A DNA stretch of 31,230 nucleotides from Nymphaea colorata (lineage: Eukaryota > Streptophyta > Magnoliopsida > Nymphaeales > Nymphaeaceae). Within the stretch, counting starts at the first letter, position 1. Every line of letters begins with the position of its first letter. The notes beneath the pieces were generated by a model. The model worked only from the letters and a program-made list of their open reading frames with translations. It had not been told where the DNA came from and made no database searches. Position numbers and translations under genes: made by a program. The stretch is from positions 1 to 31,230 of the forward strand of contig NW_022205183.1 in assembly GCF_008831285.2 (NCBI RefSeq), written 5' to 3'. This document shows, piece by piece, positions 10,666-18,939 of the stretch.

Positions 10666-12228
10666 AAATACCAGCGATTGGAGATCATAAAATCGGGCAA
10701 GACGAGTTCAGCTTGGACTTGTTGGAAAATCAGTGATCCTCTGCCTCGAGCTTCGAACAAGTGAACACGGGGAAGACCCTCAGGATTTGAGGTCCATAGA
10801 TTTAGTATGGGACCTTTCTCACCAATCTTAATTAGATCATGTTTTTTGCTAATGTAAGAAGTTTGATCTTAATTATGCATATATTAGTTTGATTTAAGAT
10901 CCTTAGTTTTGAGATTTTGCTTTGTTTTGTTTCATAAAAAGTTGGTCTATACTCATAAGAGGCTGCTTACATCTTGCTTACTGTTTCATTGTTCCTCAGT
11001 TTATGCAGAGCAATTCAACCTGGTGGAGTAACAAACTTTTCATTGCTCCTTTTCTATGCAAAGAACCAATTTCTTCTCTCTTACCTTCAGTAGGAACTAA
11101 AGGAGAGCACAGAGTTGGTAAACTCGTGGCTCAGATTCGGATCGGTTGAAGACTGGGTTATGGGGTCAGAGAGTGGACTCGGCAACTTGGTTGGGTTATA
11201 TCATAAATTTTTATTGTGCATGTTTTCAATAATTAATACATGAAAGAGGTGAGTCTGTTGAGACTTCATATTTGATTTTATCATCAAATAAAAATAAATG
11301 ACATGTAATATGAGTATGTGTGTATATTTAGTAAAGTATACTACATTTCACAATTCAAAAAATACAAACTTCAGTATTAACCAATGCACAATAAAATAGA
11401 TAACGTACTTAGTTGACAATCCCAGCTAACTCGGCGGGCTTTGACTCGCAATAAAGGGACGATCCAAGCTGACTTGGGCAAGTACTCTTTGCAATACTCC
11501 ATTCAGATCTCTCAAGTCGTCAGAGCTGCCATTTGATCTTCCTACGGACCTATACTCCATGTTCTATTCCCTGGACATTTTCTCTTCCCCTTTTGTAAAC
11601 ACCTCAAATTTTTCCAAAATTTTTGAAGATCCAAAACCCAAGTTCAGATCCAAATCGAGCATTTCAGATCCAAAATTCGAATCGCATTTGAAACGACAAA
11701 ATTTGAGCATCGCGCTTGCATGGGTGAAAATGTGTTTTTAAATGCAAGCTGCACGCTTGAGTGAGGCGACAATCAACTAAACCAAAATTGGATTTGGAGC
11801 AAGTTTGGAATCGCTCAAAATGGATTGGACCATGCATTTGTAACAAAAAAAAAACCATTTTACTAATTTTATTTTATGAACAACAATTATTTATTTTACT
11901 ATTTTATTAAATTTAAATTTAAAAAAAAATTGCAACCTCGTGCTTTGGCAACCGTGCGATCGCACGGACGCGCGATCGAACCCCTTTCCCCTCTCATTTT
12001 GACAAAAAAACCACTCTTTATGGGGCATTTTTGACCATTTTTAGTGGGCATTAGCCCTGCCCACATCAGAAAATGTTTTCTTGCAGGCCTAATGGCCAAT
12101 CCCACCTATTTCAATCCTATTTCTTTTACAAAAAAATTGAAAATAAGTCAAAATTAGTTGAAATTCCTATGAAAATGTTATAAAATTTTAAAAAAAATTG
12201 AATTTTGGGTTTTGGCTCCAAAATCCTC
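10666..12228. other. Gene-free DNA
   Basis: No gene is seen. At 11.10-11.50 kb there are phrases such as 'aactcggcgggctttgactcg' spread through AT-rich DNA, a composition typical of decayed plant transposons. A GC-rich palindrome lies at 11952-11967. Short ORFs at 11.56-12.10 kb lack domain motifs. Confidence 0.45.
11952..11967. repeat. Perfect 16-bp GC-rich palindrome
   Basis: CCGTGCGATCGCACGG is identical to its own reverse complement. It is followed at once by ACGCGCGATCG, a second CG-rich segment. It stands out in an otherwise AT-rich, CpG-poor neighbourhood. Confidence 0.9.
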
Positions 12229-12448
12229 TATAAATACCCCCCACATCCCCCCTCTTGTGCAAGAGTTAGCCCTTGGAATAACTCTAGTGTATTCTCACTT
12301 AAAGACTTAGAGTTTTTCACTTAGCTCTCTCTCCCTCTTCCTCTTTCCATCCTCTTTTCATTTCTCTTCTTTCTCTCCAACTTGGAGCAAGCTACAACTC
12401 TCCTGGAGACATCATCTTCATTATTTTGGAGATTATTTCATGGTAAGT
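12229..12448 (+). promoter_or_regulatory. TATA box, CT-rich leader and splice-donor-like site
   Basis: TATAAATA at 12229-12236 is followed by a C-rich start region and then a long CT-rich tract (about 12310-12380), as in many plant 5' untranslated leaders. At 12440-12448 the sequence CATGGTAAGT matches a 5' splice site well. This could be the promoter and first exon of a host transcript, or the U3/R region of a decayed retroelement. No coding exon was recognised downstream before the tandem repeats. Confidence 0.45.
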
Positions 12449-12544
12449 CCAAGATAATTTCAAGTATGGTTGTTCATTTTCTTAAGTTATTTCTCATTAG
12501 AGGTATGTAATCATCATCCCTCTCATTTCTCTCTTATTTTCTTT

Positions 12545-13060
12545 CTTCTCATCTTCATCTATGCATGACCAAAAGAGATAGCACTCAGCTTCTTTTTAGA
12601 GACAAGAGGCTATGCTCAAGTGCACCAAGAGTATGGAAAGATAAGATGATCTTTCATTTCATGATTGAATCATGTTTTCTCTTTTATTGAATATAGCATT
12701 GTTTTTTTTTCTTCATTTTCTTCTCATCTTCATCTCATGACAAAAAGAAATATCACTCAACCTCTTTTTAGAGAAAAGATGCTATGCTCAAGTGCAACAG
12801 GATCATAGAAAGATGAGATGATCTTTCATTTCATGATTGGATCATGTCTTCTCTTTTATTGAATGTAGCATTGTGTTTCTTTCTTCCTTTTCTTCTCATC
12901 TTCATCTCTCCATAGCCAAAGGAGATAACACTCAATCTCTTCTTAGAGATAAGAGGCTATGCTCAAGTGTACCGGGGGCATGAAAAGATGAGATGATCTT
13001 TCATTTTATAGTTACATTATGCCCTCTCTCCTAGTTGAATCTTTCTCTTTTCATCATCCT
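12545..13060 (+). repeat. Three ~173-bp tandem repeats
   Basis: The phrase CTTCTCATCTTCATCT recurs at 12545, 12720 and 12892, giving periods of 175 and 172 bp. Each copy contains GAGGCTATGCTCAAGTG (or close variants) and 'AAAGATGAGATGATCTTTCA', which holds the near-palindrome GATGATCTTTCAT. Copies differ by scattered substitutions and small indels, so the array is old. It lies just downstream of the CT-rich leader with the TATA box. Confidence 0.88.
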
Positions 13061-14332
13061 CTCTCTCTCTCTCTCTCTTTCCTTCCTTGAATATTGTCTA
13101 TATATCATCCATGCATAGTTGCTTGGAATTCCCTTTTATATGTGAACATATGGTGGGAATGAGAGTGTGGTTAGCGGTTTTTTATTTTTATCTTCATATC
13201 AACTTTTGAGGTTGGGACTTGTCCAACCCGAGGAAAACCCTCACAAAAATATACATGTTAATGTGCATTTGTATGTCATTTTGTGCTAGTTTCCTTTCTA
13301 ATCATCCAATTAGGTACCCTAATGAGTGCCTCATTATATTGCTTGATTTTCTTCCATACCCATCGGTGGAAGAAAAATATCCCTTGTGACAAACCAAATA
13401 ATAACATTTTATATTTATATAAATCATATTTTCTAAAACATCTTTAAAAGAAACCTTCTAATGCGGCCTTAGCGACTTAGCTTAGACTCTTGTATGAGTC
13501 CAAGCTCTCCTCCGGCTCACATTAAACTTGAAGTTGGTAATTTTAAGTTATTCCTTGATTTCTAAACTTGTGAAGGCACGCATGTATATACATATTGTAT
13601 ATATCCATGTGCGCATAATGATCTCCCCATCTTTTTCTCTCTATGTTTTCATTTTCCATTTTACAAATTTTCATATGTGCATGAATGCGTATGCATATGT
13701 GCTCTATTTCCTCTCTTTCAAACATGTTATTCCTCTTTTCAAGACAAATATCTTCCCTTACAGAATTTCCTATACATGCCCATATATATGCATGTATATT
13801 TTTCTTTTCTTCTAATGCCTCTCTTTCTTTTCAAATCAATACATCTTTTTCTCTTAAGCTTTTATATATGTATATATGTGACGGTAATATACATGTCTTT
13901 CTCTATCTCTCTCTCTTTCTTTTCATCAGAGTGTTTTATCTCTTGTATTCTTTTTAACATTCTCCTCTCATGATTTTTTTTATTTACCGACTTCATTAAG
14001 ACCACAAACCAAGTAATGACCCAATATTGGAATCATGCTTGATGGTCTACAATCCAATCTCCTTTCAAAAAAAAACTTTTCCTTCTTACATACGATAATT
14101 ATAAAAACAAAAATCTTAGATGTATGTTGTGGTAGGAATGAATTTATATGAATGTTGTGGTAAGAATGTTTTACATTCTTCCAATCATATAGGATGAATG
14201 TATCCATGCCTTCACCTTCACTCAATATCACTTATGATCACAAACACCACTCCAAAGAACTTAAGAAAGATGAGATAAAGCTCTAACTGGGTGGTAACTG
14301 AATTAGAACAAAATCTCAAACCTACTTAAAGT
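13061..14332. other. Gene-free DNA left of the viral insertion
   Basis: A (CT)n tract (13059-13079) opens this region, which then runs as AT-rich, pyrimidine-biased DNA. Overlapping ORFs at 13.5-14.0 kb are Phe/Leu/Ser/Ile-rich in several frames at once, as expected from the composition. I see no domain. Two near copies of 'GTTGTGGTA.GAATG' lie at about 14127 and 14154. Confidence 0.45.
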
Positions 14333-14447
14333 CTTAAGAGAACAATAAAATGACTTCAAAATGATTTCTCAAACTTTCCAAAGGATATTTTCCAATTTTA
14401 GTGTTCCCCAAAATATTTCACATTCTCAAGCAACTCTTCAAGAGTCT
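14333..14447 (+). repeat. 115-bp direct repeat, left copy
   Basis: The sequence from CTTAAGAGAACA to CTTCAAGAGTCT recurs at 18825-18939 in the same orientation with one mismatch (A here, C there, at position 13). Similarity ends sharply on both sides. It borders the left end of the viral insertion. It may be a duplication of the target made on integration, or a piece of viral leader present twice. Confidence 0.92.
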
Positions 14448-14612
14448 AAAGGAAGGAAAAGAAGAAGAAAAGAATTGAACTAGAATGAAGGAAAAGCCTT
14501 ACAAGAAGGACGAGGCAGTGCTCCAAACCTTTAAACAATACAAGTAAGAACACAAAAGGAAGAGTAGAACCCTTGGGAACTCCAAGGTGGTTTACATCTT
14601 CGACATAAGCCT

Positions 14613-14620
14613 CTTATATA
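14613..14620 (-). promoter_or_regulatory. Viral TATA box
   Basis: On the minus strand, TATATAAG lies within GCCTCTATATAAGAGGC, itself a near-palindrome. It sits about 290 bases downstream of the last viral ORF, after a three-fold repeated upstream region. A CT-rich leader-like stretch follows. This is the layout of a caulimovirid intergenic promoter. Transcription would run leftward. Confidence 0.7.
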
Positions 14621-14671
14621 GAGGCTGGGACTCATACTGCGTGCCGAGAAGAAGCGTGAGATGATAAGGTA

Positions 14672-14880
14672 GTACAATTATTGAGGACGCGTGGGGTGTG
14701 TGCCGACGCTTCGCGACAAAAGGAACCGTGTTGCATAAAGCAAGACGCGTTAGTACAATTATTGGGAATATGTGGCACAGACGCCGATGCATCCCGACAA
14801 AAGATACTGTGCTGGAAAGTAATAATTGAGAACGCGTGGCACAGGTGCCGACGCTTCTCGACAAAAGACATTTATTGCAG
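14672..14880 (-). promoter_or_regulatory. Triplicated upstream promoter element
   Basis: Three degenerate tandem units lie between the as-1-like site and the TATA box. On the plus strand they begin at about 14672, 14753 and 14821. Each contains a form of 'GTACAATTATTG', then 'ACGCGTGGCACAG', then 'GCCGACGCTTC.CGACAAAAG'. The spacing is about 81 and 68 bp. CACGCGT-type cores recur in two of them. Repetition of this kind upstream of a TATA box suggests enhancer modules, but no factor is known from the sequence alone. Confidence 0.65.
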
Positions 14881-14886
14881 GTGAGA

Positions 14887-14903
14887 CGTCATTGCGTGCG
14901 TCA
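14887..14903 (-). promoter_or_regulatory. as-1-like tandem TGACG site
   Basis: The minus strand reads TGACGCACGCAATGACG: two TGACG motifs in the same direction separated by seven bases. This is the spacing of the as-1 element of the cauliflower mosaic virus 35S promoter, bound by plant TGA-class bZIP factors. It starts seven bases after the stop codon of the last viral ORF and lies about 270 bp upstream of the TATA box, further than in 35S. Confidence 0.7.
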
Positions 14904-14909
14904 GCAGCC

Positions 14910-15323
14910 TTAGTTCTTGATCCCTTTGATTGATGTTACGGTGCCGATAATCCATCTGGTAAGGAATTTGTAGGTCTCCAAGGTGATTTTTGTGCTTTCC
15001 TTGATGTAGGTCCAGTAGTTATCAGCCGTTGCAATTTTGGTGCAGACTAGAAGCTTGATTTCCTGAAGATTTTTACGATTTCTTATATATGCTTCTATAC
15101 GATTGCAAAGGGCAGCTTCCAGGCTATTCATGTCCCGCCCAAGTTCGTCGAACCTCTGAATTGAGATACTGAATCCATTGTCAACGTGGTACCCCCATAA
15201 TTTTGCTACTTCTGGATGTCGGAGTCAAGCAATGTTTTTGTATCTGTTAATAGTCATAGCTCCTGGTTGCATGAAGTTAGGTCCTTCGAACTCTGGTTTT
15301 GAAATTTTCCTAGCTTGTGCCAT
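14910..15323 (-). pseudogene. Viral 3'-terminal small ORF (137 codons)
   Basis: From ATG at 15323 the frame runs 138 codons to TAA at 14910, interrupted only by TGA at 15227-15225 (codon 33). The product would be alpha-helical and mostly hydrophilic. Recognisable pieces include 'PEFEGPNFMQPGAMTINRYK' near the start, 'LWGYHVDNGFSIS' and 'RFDELGRDMNSLEAAL' in the middle, and 'DNYWTYIKESTKITLETYKF' toward the end. I do not assign a family with confidence. It resembles a small accessory protein rather than capsid, movement or polymerase. Its place is unusual: downstream of RNase H and immediately upstream of the promoter, where typical badnaviruses have no ORF. Tungroviruses do have a separate ORF after the polymerase, but a longer one. 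Confidence 0.7.
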
Positions 15324-15477
15324 CCTCTCACCTTAAAATAAGAGAAAGCGCGTTTGTAAAAACGTGTGAGTATAACTACGGAAAGAAACTTTAGATTCGT
15401 ATTTTACGAATCTTATTGAGTATTCCCTTAACGAGGGAGATTATATTTTCGATCTCCATCATGTGGGGCCAGGTTGG

Positions 15478-15759
15478 TTAATGGATGTAGCACCAATAGG
15501 TTCTTGTATTGGCAGATCGAAAGGCCGCAGTCCACCGTTGTTCCTGTATTGTTTGGAGTCGTTCGAGATTTAACAGGACACGGTTGAGGATTTCATCCTC
15601 TATGCTAGAGAGTTCCTCCAGAAGTTCATCCCTTCGTTGGTTTGGCAGTTGCCAATCTGAACTGTGGTTCTCGGGGTATCGCTCTATAACTGGGTCACTT
15701 GGTGGCACAGGTTGTGCAGCTTTTGTTGTTGGGATCGGGGCCCTGGGTGGTCCTTCCAT
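15478..15759 (-). pseudogene. Viral ORF overlapping the polymerase end (93 codons)
   Basis: From ATG at 15759 this frame overlaps the last 76 bases of the polymerase frame, in a different register, and ends at TAA at 15478. It opens with a proline-rich segment ('MEGPPRAPIPTTKAAQPVPP'), followed by an acidic, helix-prone segment ('DELLEELSSIEDEILNRVLL'). It has no internal stop. Either it is a separate small gene after the polymerase, or the true polyprotein tail now out of frame because of an indel. Absence of stops over the whole length argues that it was coding. Confidence 0.55.
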
Positions 15760-17215
15760 TCCTGTAGACAATGTTCAAAGACTGTTACCACTTGCTGCTG
15801 TGGTTCAAGAATACTAACTGATCCAGTTAAGAGGGTGATGACACGAGACAACGAGTCGGCCAAGACGTTGTCCTTTCCGTCGATGTGTTCAAATGACACA
15901 TCAATGCCTAGCCCTGTGATGAAGTCCACAAAGGCTATCCACCTGACTCTGGAGGGCTTATTGATGTTTGATTTGTTAAAGAAGCTGATGATGGCTTGGC
16001 AGTCCGTGTGGATAAGTAGCTCCTTTTGCTCCAGATAGTAAATTTTTAAAGACTCGAGGCTATTCATCAAAACAAATATTTCCGCATCGATGGTGGATTT
16101 TGGCGGATTGAATTTGCCACTTGTATATGCACATGGTTTCTCCATGCTCCTCGGGTCGTATTTCTAAGGCCTCCACTTGCATATCCTGCCCCATCCGCCC
16201 ATGCATCCATCTGTTTCTAAGATGATGAAGCATTTTGCTGGAGGTGTTGACAGGGGTGGTAGGTTCTGAACCTGTTCTTTGATTTTTCTTACCAATAGCC
16301 AATCCTACTGGTTCAGCCTCTTCTCTCTTGTAGGACTTGTTTTGTCGTACAGGGGTGCCAGTAATCTGCCTAGGTTAGGGATAAAACTCCTGGCGTAATT
16401 CAGTATCCCTAGCCATGATCGTAGTCTTGATTTTGTTGTGAGGTCTGATTCTTGCCTTTCTACGATCTTCTTGATGATATTGGGCTGTAGGTGTATCTCT
16501 CCGTTGCCGGTAATAGCTCCGAGGAATTCAATTTGTTTTTGTCCAATAGTCATCTTTGTGGGGCTTAAGATTAGCTCATTTGCTCTGCGTCTTTCCACTA
16601 GTATGCGCAGGTGCTTGGCATGCGCATCTTCTGAGTCAAAAAACACTAGGATGTCGTCGATGTAGACGGCGATAAAGTCTTCTGTCCCTTTGAAGCAGGT
16701 ATCCATTTTCCACTGAAAGATTGCAGGGGCGTTCTTTAGGCCGAATGGCATTACCAGCCACTCGAAGAGTCCTTGAGATACCCAGAACGCTGTAAGGGGT
16801 ACCGACTCGGGGTCCATCATGACTTGATGGAATCCACTCTTGAGGTCGAATTTAGAGTAGATCTTACTACCTGATACCTTTTTGATGATTGTATTTATAC
16901 CAGGTAGTGAATACTGGTCTTTTTCGGTGTTGTCATTGAGACGTTTGTAATTAAAGACCATTCTCTCCTTCCCCTTCTTTACTTCGCCAGTTTTGGGGTC
17001 CTACGTTGTTCCAGAATGAACAATGATAGCCGTTGTTCGGTGCTGGCTCTTTGAGGGCCTGATCACTTTGAGCTTGAGTAATGCAGTGATGTGCTTCTCA
17101 AATGACACCTTCATCTGAGGCGTTACGTGCTTCAGTGGCCTATCGTCAATGATAAACTCTAGATTTTTCAAAATGATCTTGCATAGGACTTTGTTCTTTT
17201 CCTTCCTTTACTATC
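15684..17215 (-). pseudogene. Viral reverse transcriptase-RNase H (pol) relic
   Basis: This is the polymerase end of a caulimovirid polyprotein, which copies the pregenomic RNA into DNA. The frame starts near 17.2 kb ('LKNLEFIIDDRPLKHVTPQ') and stays in one register to TAG at 15684. RT motifs are visible: FDLKSGFHQ (motif A region), MPFGLKNAP (motif B), the YIDD catalytic box at about 16664-16653, and EFLGAI. The RNase H domain follows with ETDGCMGGWG, an AEIFVLMNSLESLK block, LLIHTDCQ and DNVLADSLSR. Three in-frame stops break it, all TAG: 17003-17001, 16307-16305 and 16166-16164. No frameshift is needed within this span. The aspartic protease that should precede RT is missing because the fragment ends at the head-to-head junction. 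Confidence 0.93.
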
Positions 17216-17264
17216 AACTTTAGCCTTCTGTTCCCGATCCCGTACAACAACCCGCGTTCCGATT

Positions 17265-17276
17265 TGGTATCAGAGC
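17265..17276 (+). promoter_or_regulatory. Viral tRNA-Met primer-binding site
   Basis: TGGTATCAGAGC is complementary to the 3' end of plant initiator tRNA-Met and is the standard minus-strand primer site of caulimovirids, used as genome position 1. It lies on the plus strand, opposite to the adjoining polymerase relic. A leader of about 170 bases without long ORFs follows, containing CAAGTAAGTG, a possible splice donor. Confidence 0.85.
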
Positions 17277-17463
17277 TTGACATTTACAAGTAAGTGAAGA
17301 TTTCCGTTTTTCTGTTAACCTCTTTCATTAAGGTGTTTTTGGTTTTGTGTCCCGTGAGCCAACAATCTTTGTTAAAGACACAGGTCCAAGAGGCAGTAGG
17401 TAACCCCTCGCACCCGACCATAGGTTGCACACAGATGTTGGAAAACTAAACCCAAAATCCTAA

Positions 17464-17736
17464 ACCCTTGTTGTCAAGATAGGAGAAATCCAGAAAATCC
17501 TCTCTGCTCTTGCAGATGTCCAAGCAAAACTTTTATCTCTCGAAAACCATCTTATCAAACTAGAAACTCAGGTTAGTCACCTCTCCAACCTAGTTACCCA
17601 AGCAAAACCCGTAACCACCACCATACCATCTAAAACCTCTATCCAAAGTCTAATTTTAGGTCACCTCGAGTCCCTAGAAGGAAGAACCCAAACCATCGAG
17701 ACCAAGAACACCCAAGTTCAGAAGCGACTCTCATGA
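17464..17736 (+). pseudogene. Viral small ORF A (coiled coil, 5' end lost)
   Basis: A frame open from 17464 to TGA at 17734-17736 encodes a leucine-rich amphipathic helix with heptad spacing ('ILSALADVQAKLLSLENHL', then 'LETQVSHLSNLVTQ') followed by a Thr/Pro/Ser linker and another helix. No ATG opens this frame. The nearest, at 17435, is out of register and meets TAA after four codons. Its stop overlaps the next start as ATGA. Coiled-coil small proteins in this position are known in badna- and tungroviruses, where a virion-associated protein is encoded before the polyprotein. Identity beyond that is inference. Confidence 0.65.
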
Positions 17737-18140
17737 ACGACAAGCTCGCGATCAAACGGGCCCTGTCCATCACCAATGCCATCGAAGCCCCCGCGGTTGC
17801 CTACGTCAAGCCTTCTGAAAACTCATCTGTCGGAGCTGCAACATCTACTTTAATCAAGCAGAATAACACATTGATCCAGCTGGTTACTCAAGTAATTGAT
17901 AACCAGATCCAGTTAGCAGCCAAGCTTGTGGATCTTTCTGCCCAAATCAAGACCGCAACTGCCAAAGAAGATACTCTATCAGATTCCCTAATAGATGAAC
18001 TCGGAAGGAAATTCAAAGAAGACCTTTCCATCAGCAAAACAGTCGATAAGAAAGGAAAACTGCACGTTGTCACAGATCCATACTCTATCCTCAAGGACAA
18101 GAAAAAGAAAATCAAAGATGGATCGACGACCGTCAGTTAG
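17733..18140 (+). pseudogene. Viral small ORF B (135 aa, basic tail)
   Basis: This is an uninterrupted 135-residue frame. Its start ATG shares two bases with the TGA of the upstream ORF, the ATGA arrangement used by badna-like viruses for leaky-scanning translation. The middle (about residues 38-75) is a predicted coiled coil ('LIQLVTQVIDNQIQLAAKLV'). The C-terminus is lysine-rich ('LKDKKKKIKDG'), suggesting nucleic-acid binding, as known for the second small ORF product of badnaviruses. The frame overlaps the presumed start of the polyprotein at 18118. It is the only viral frame here that looks complete, though it has no functional partners left. Confidence 0.7.
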
Positions 18141-18824
18141 CTCGACCCAAACTCAAGGCATCGACTTCACAGCCAGAGTTTGAGGATCAAATCTGAGACT
18201 ATCGAAGCAGTCAACAAAGACGCCATAACTTCCAGAGAAGGGTGAATTCTGTGATCCGACGTAACTACAGGGAGGTTCTGGAGGAGCAATTACAACCAGA
18301 ACAACAACTTCAAAGATCCCTGAGCGAGCGAGCAAATATGGTACCGGTAGAGGTACTATATGCCTCGAGGAGCAACACAAGTCACCATCGGGTCTACCAA
18401 CACCTATCAGAAGAGGCCATTTCATGCCTCGATGAACAGCAGGTAGACCGATCTTTTATCCAACCGGAGAGCTATCAGGCTCTAAATAGAAGTGGCTTCC
18501 AATTCATCCACATCAGACTTGCACAAGTCCGACTCCAGATCCTGCATAGAAGAGACGAAGGCACACAAGCCTTGGTCATCTTCCGCGATAACCGGTGGCA
18601 AAACGACCAAGCAAACTTTGCCACCATGGAGGTAGATCTATCACATGGGAATCAAATCATATTCATCGTCCCAGATACAATCATGACCCTAGGTGATTTC
18701 TACCGCCATCTCCAAATTTCCATTCAGACCAGAGGATACACCAACTGGAGGAATGGAGAAGCAAACTTAAGCCTCACATGAGGATTAATCGAAAGATTAT
18801 CTAATGCACCAAACATGGCCTTTA
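18118..18824 (+). pseudogene. Viral polyprotein N-terminus with movement protein
   Basis: A candidate ATG at 18118 overlaps the end of ORF B and reads about 21 codons. The frame then shifts near 18180 and has a TGA at about 18194. From about 18200 the register is open to TGA at 18779-18781. That segment carries the 30K-superfamily movement-protein core of caulimovirids: 'RSGFQFIHIRLAQVRLQILH', 'ALVIFRDNRW', MEVDLSHG and NWRNGEANL. Coding similarity continues about 14 codons past the TGA to the edge of the 115-bp repeat at 18825, where the viral sequence stops. Movement proteins of this class form tubules through plasmodesmata. The capsid part that should follow is absent. Confidence 0.85.
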
Positions 18825-18939
18825 CTTAAGAGAACACTAAAATGACTTCAAAATGATTTCTCAAACTTTCCAAAGGATATTTTCCAATTTTAGTGTTCCC
18901 CAAAATATTTCACATTCTCAAGCAACTCTTCAAGAGTCT
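18825..18939 (+). repeat. 115-bp direct repeat, right copy
   Basis: This is the partner of 14333-14447, with one substitution in 115 positions. It begins exactly where recognisable viral coding ends. Past 18939 the sequence (TTTTTAAAAG...) differs from that following the left copy. Confidence 0.92.

Larger units (their letters stand above)
14448..18824. mobile_element. Endogenous caulimovirid (badna/tungro-like), rearranged and dead
   Basis: This insertion holds two fragments of a plant pararetrovirus genome in opposite orientation, joined between about 17215 and 17264. The minus-strand fragment runs from the start of the reverse transcriptase through RNase H, two small ORFs and a promoter region. 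The plus-strand fragment runs from the tRNA-Met primer-binding site through two small ORFs into the movement-protein part of the polyprotein. Capsid, zinc-finger and protease coding is absent. All long frames are interrupted by stops or shifts. Integrated caulimovirids are known to arise by illegitimate recombination, since these viruses encode no integrase. Base composition is less AT-rich than the flanks. Membership in the badnavirus/tungrovirus side is inferred from the small-ORF layout and polyprotein order. Confidence 0.9.

Noticed and set aside
13528-13973. Several overlapping ORFs of 60-98 codons rich in Phe, Leu, Ile and Tyr
   Set aside because: Open frames occur in three registers at once in pyrimidine-rich DNA. 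Composition explains them, and no domain or start context supports a gene.
14592-14871. Minus-strand ORFs of 79-90 codons with repeated Cys/His words
   Set aside because: They overlap the three-fold repeated viral promoter modules, so the repetition is regulatory DNA rather than a zinc-finger protein.
15509-16038. Plus-strand ORFs over the polymerase region
   Set aside because: These are antisense shadows of the viral RNase H and tail frames.
17888-18425. Minus-strand ORFs over viral ORF B and the movement protein
   Set aside because: These are antisense shadows of frames with clear viral motifs on the plus strand.
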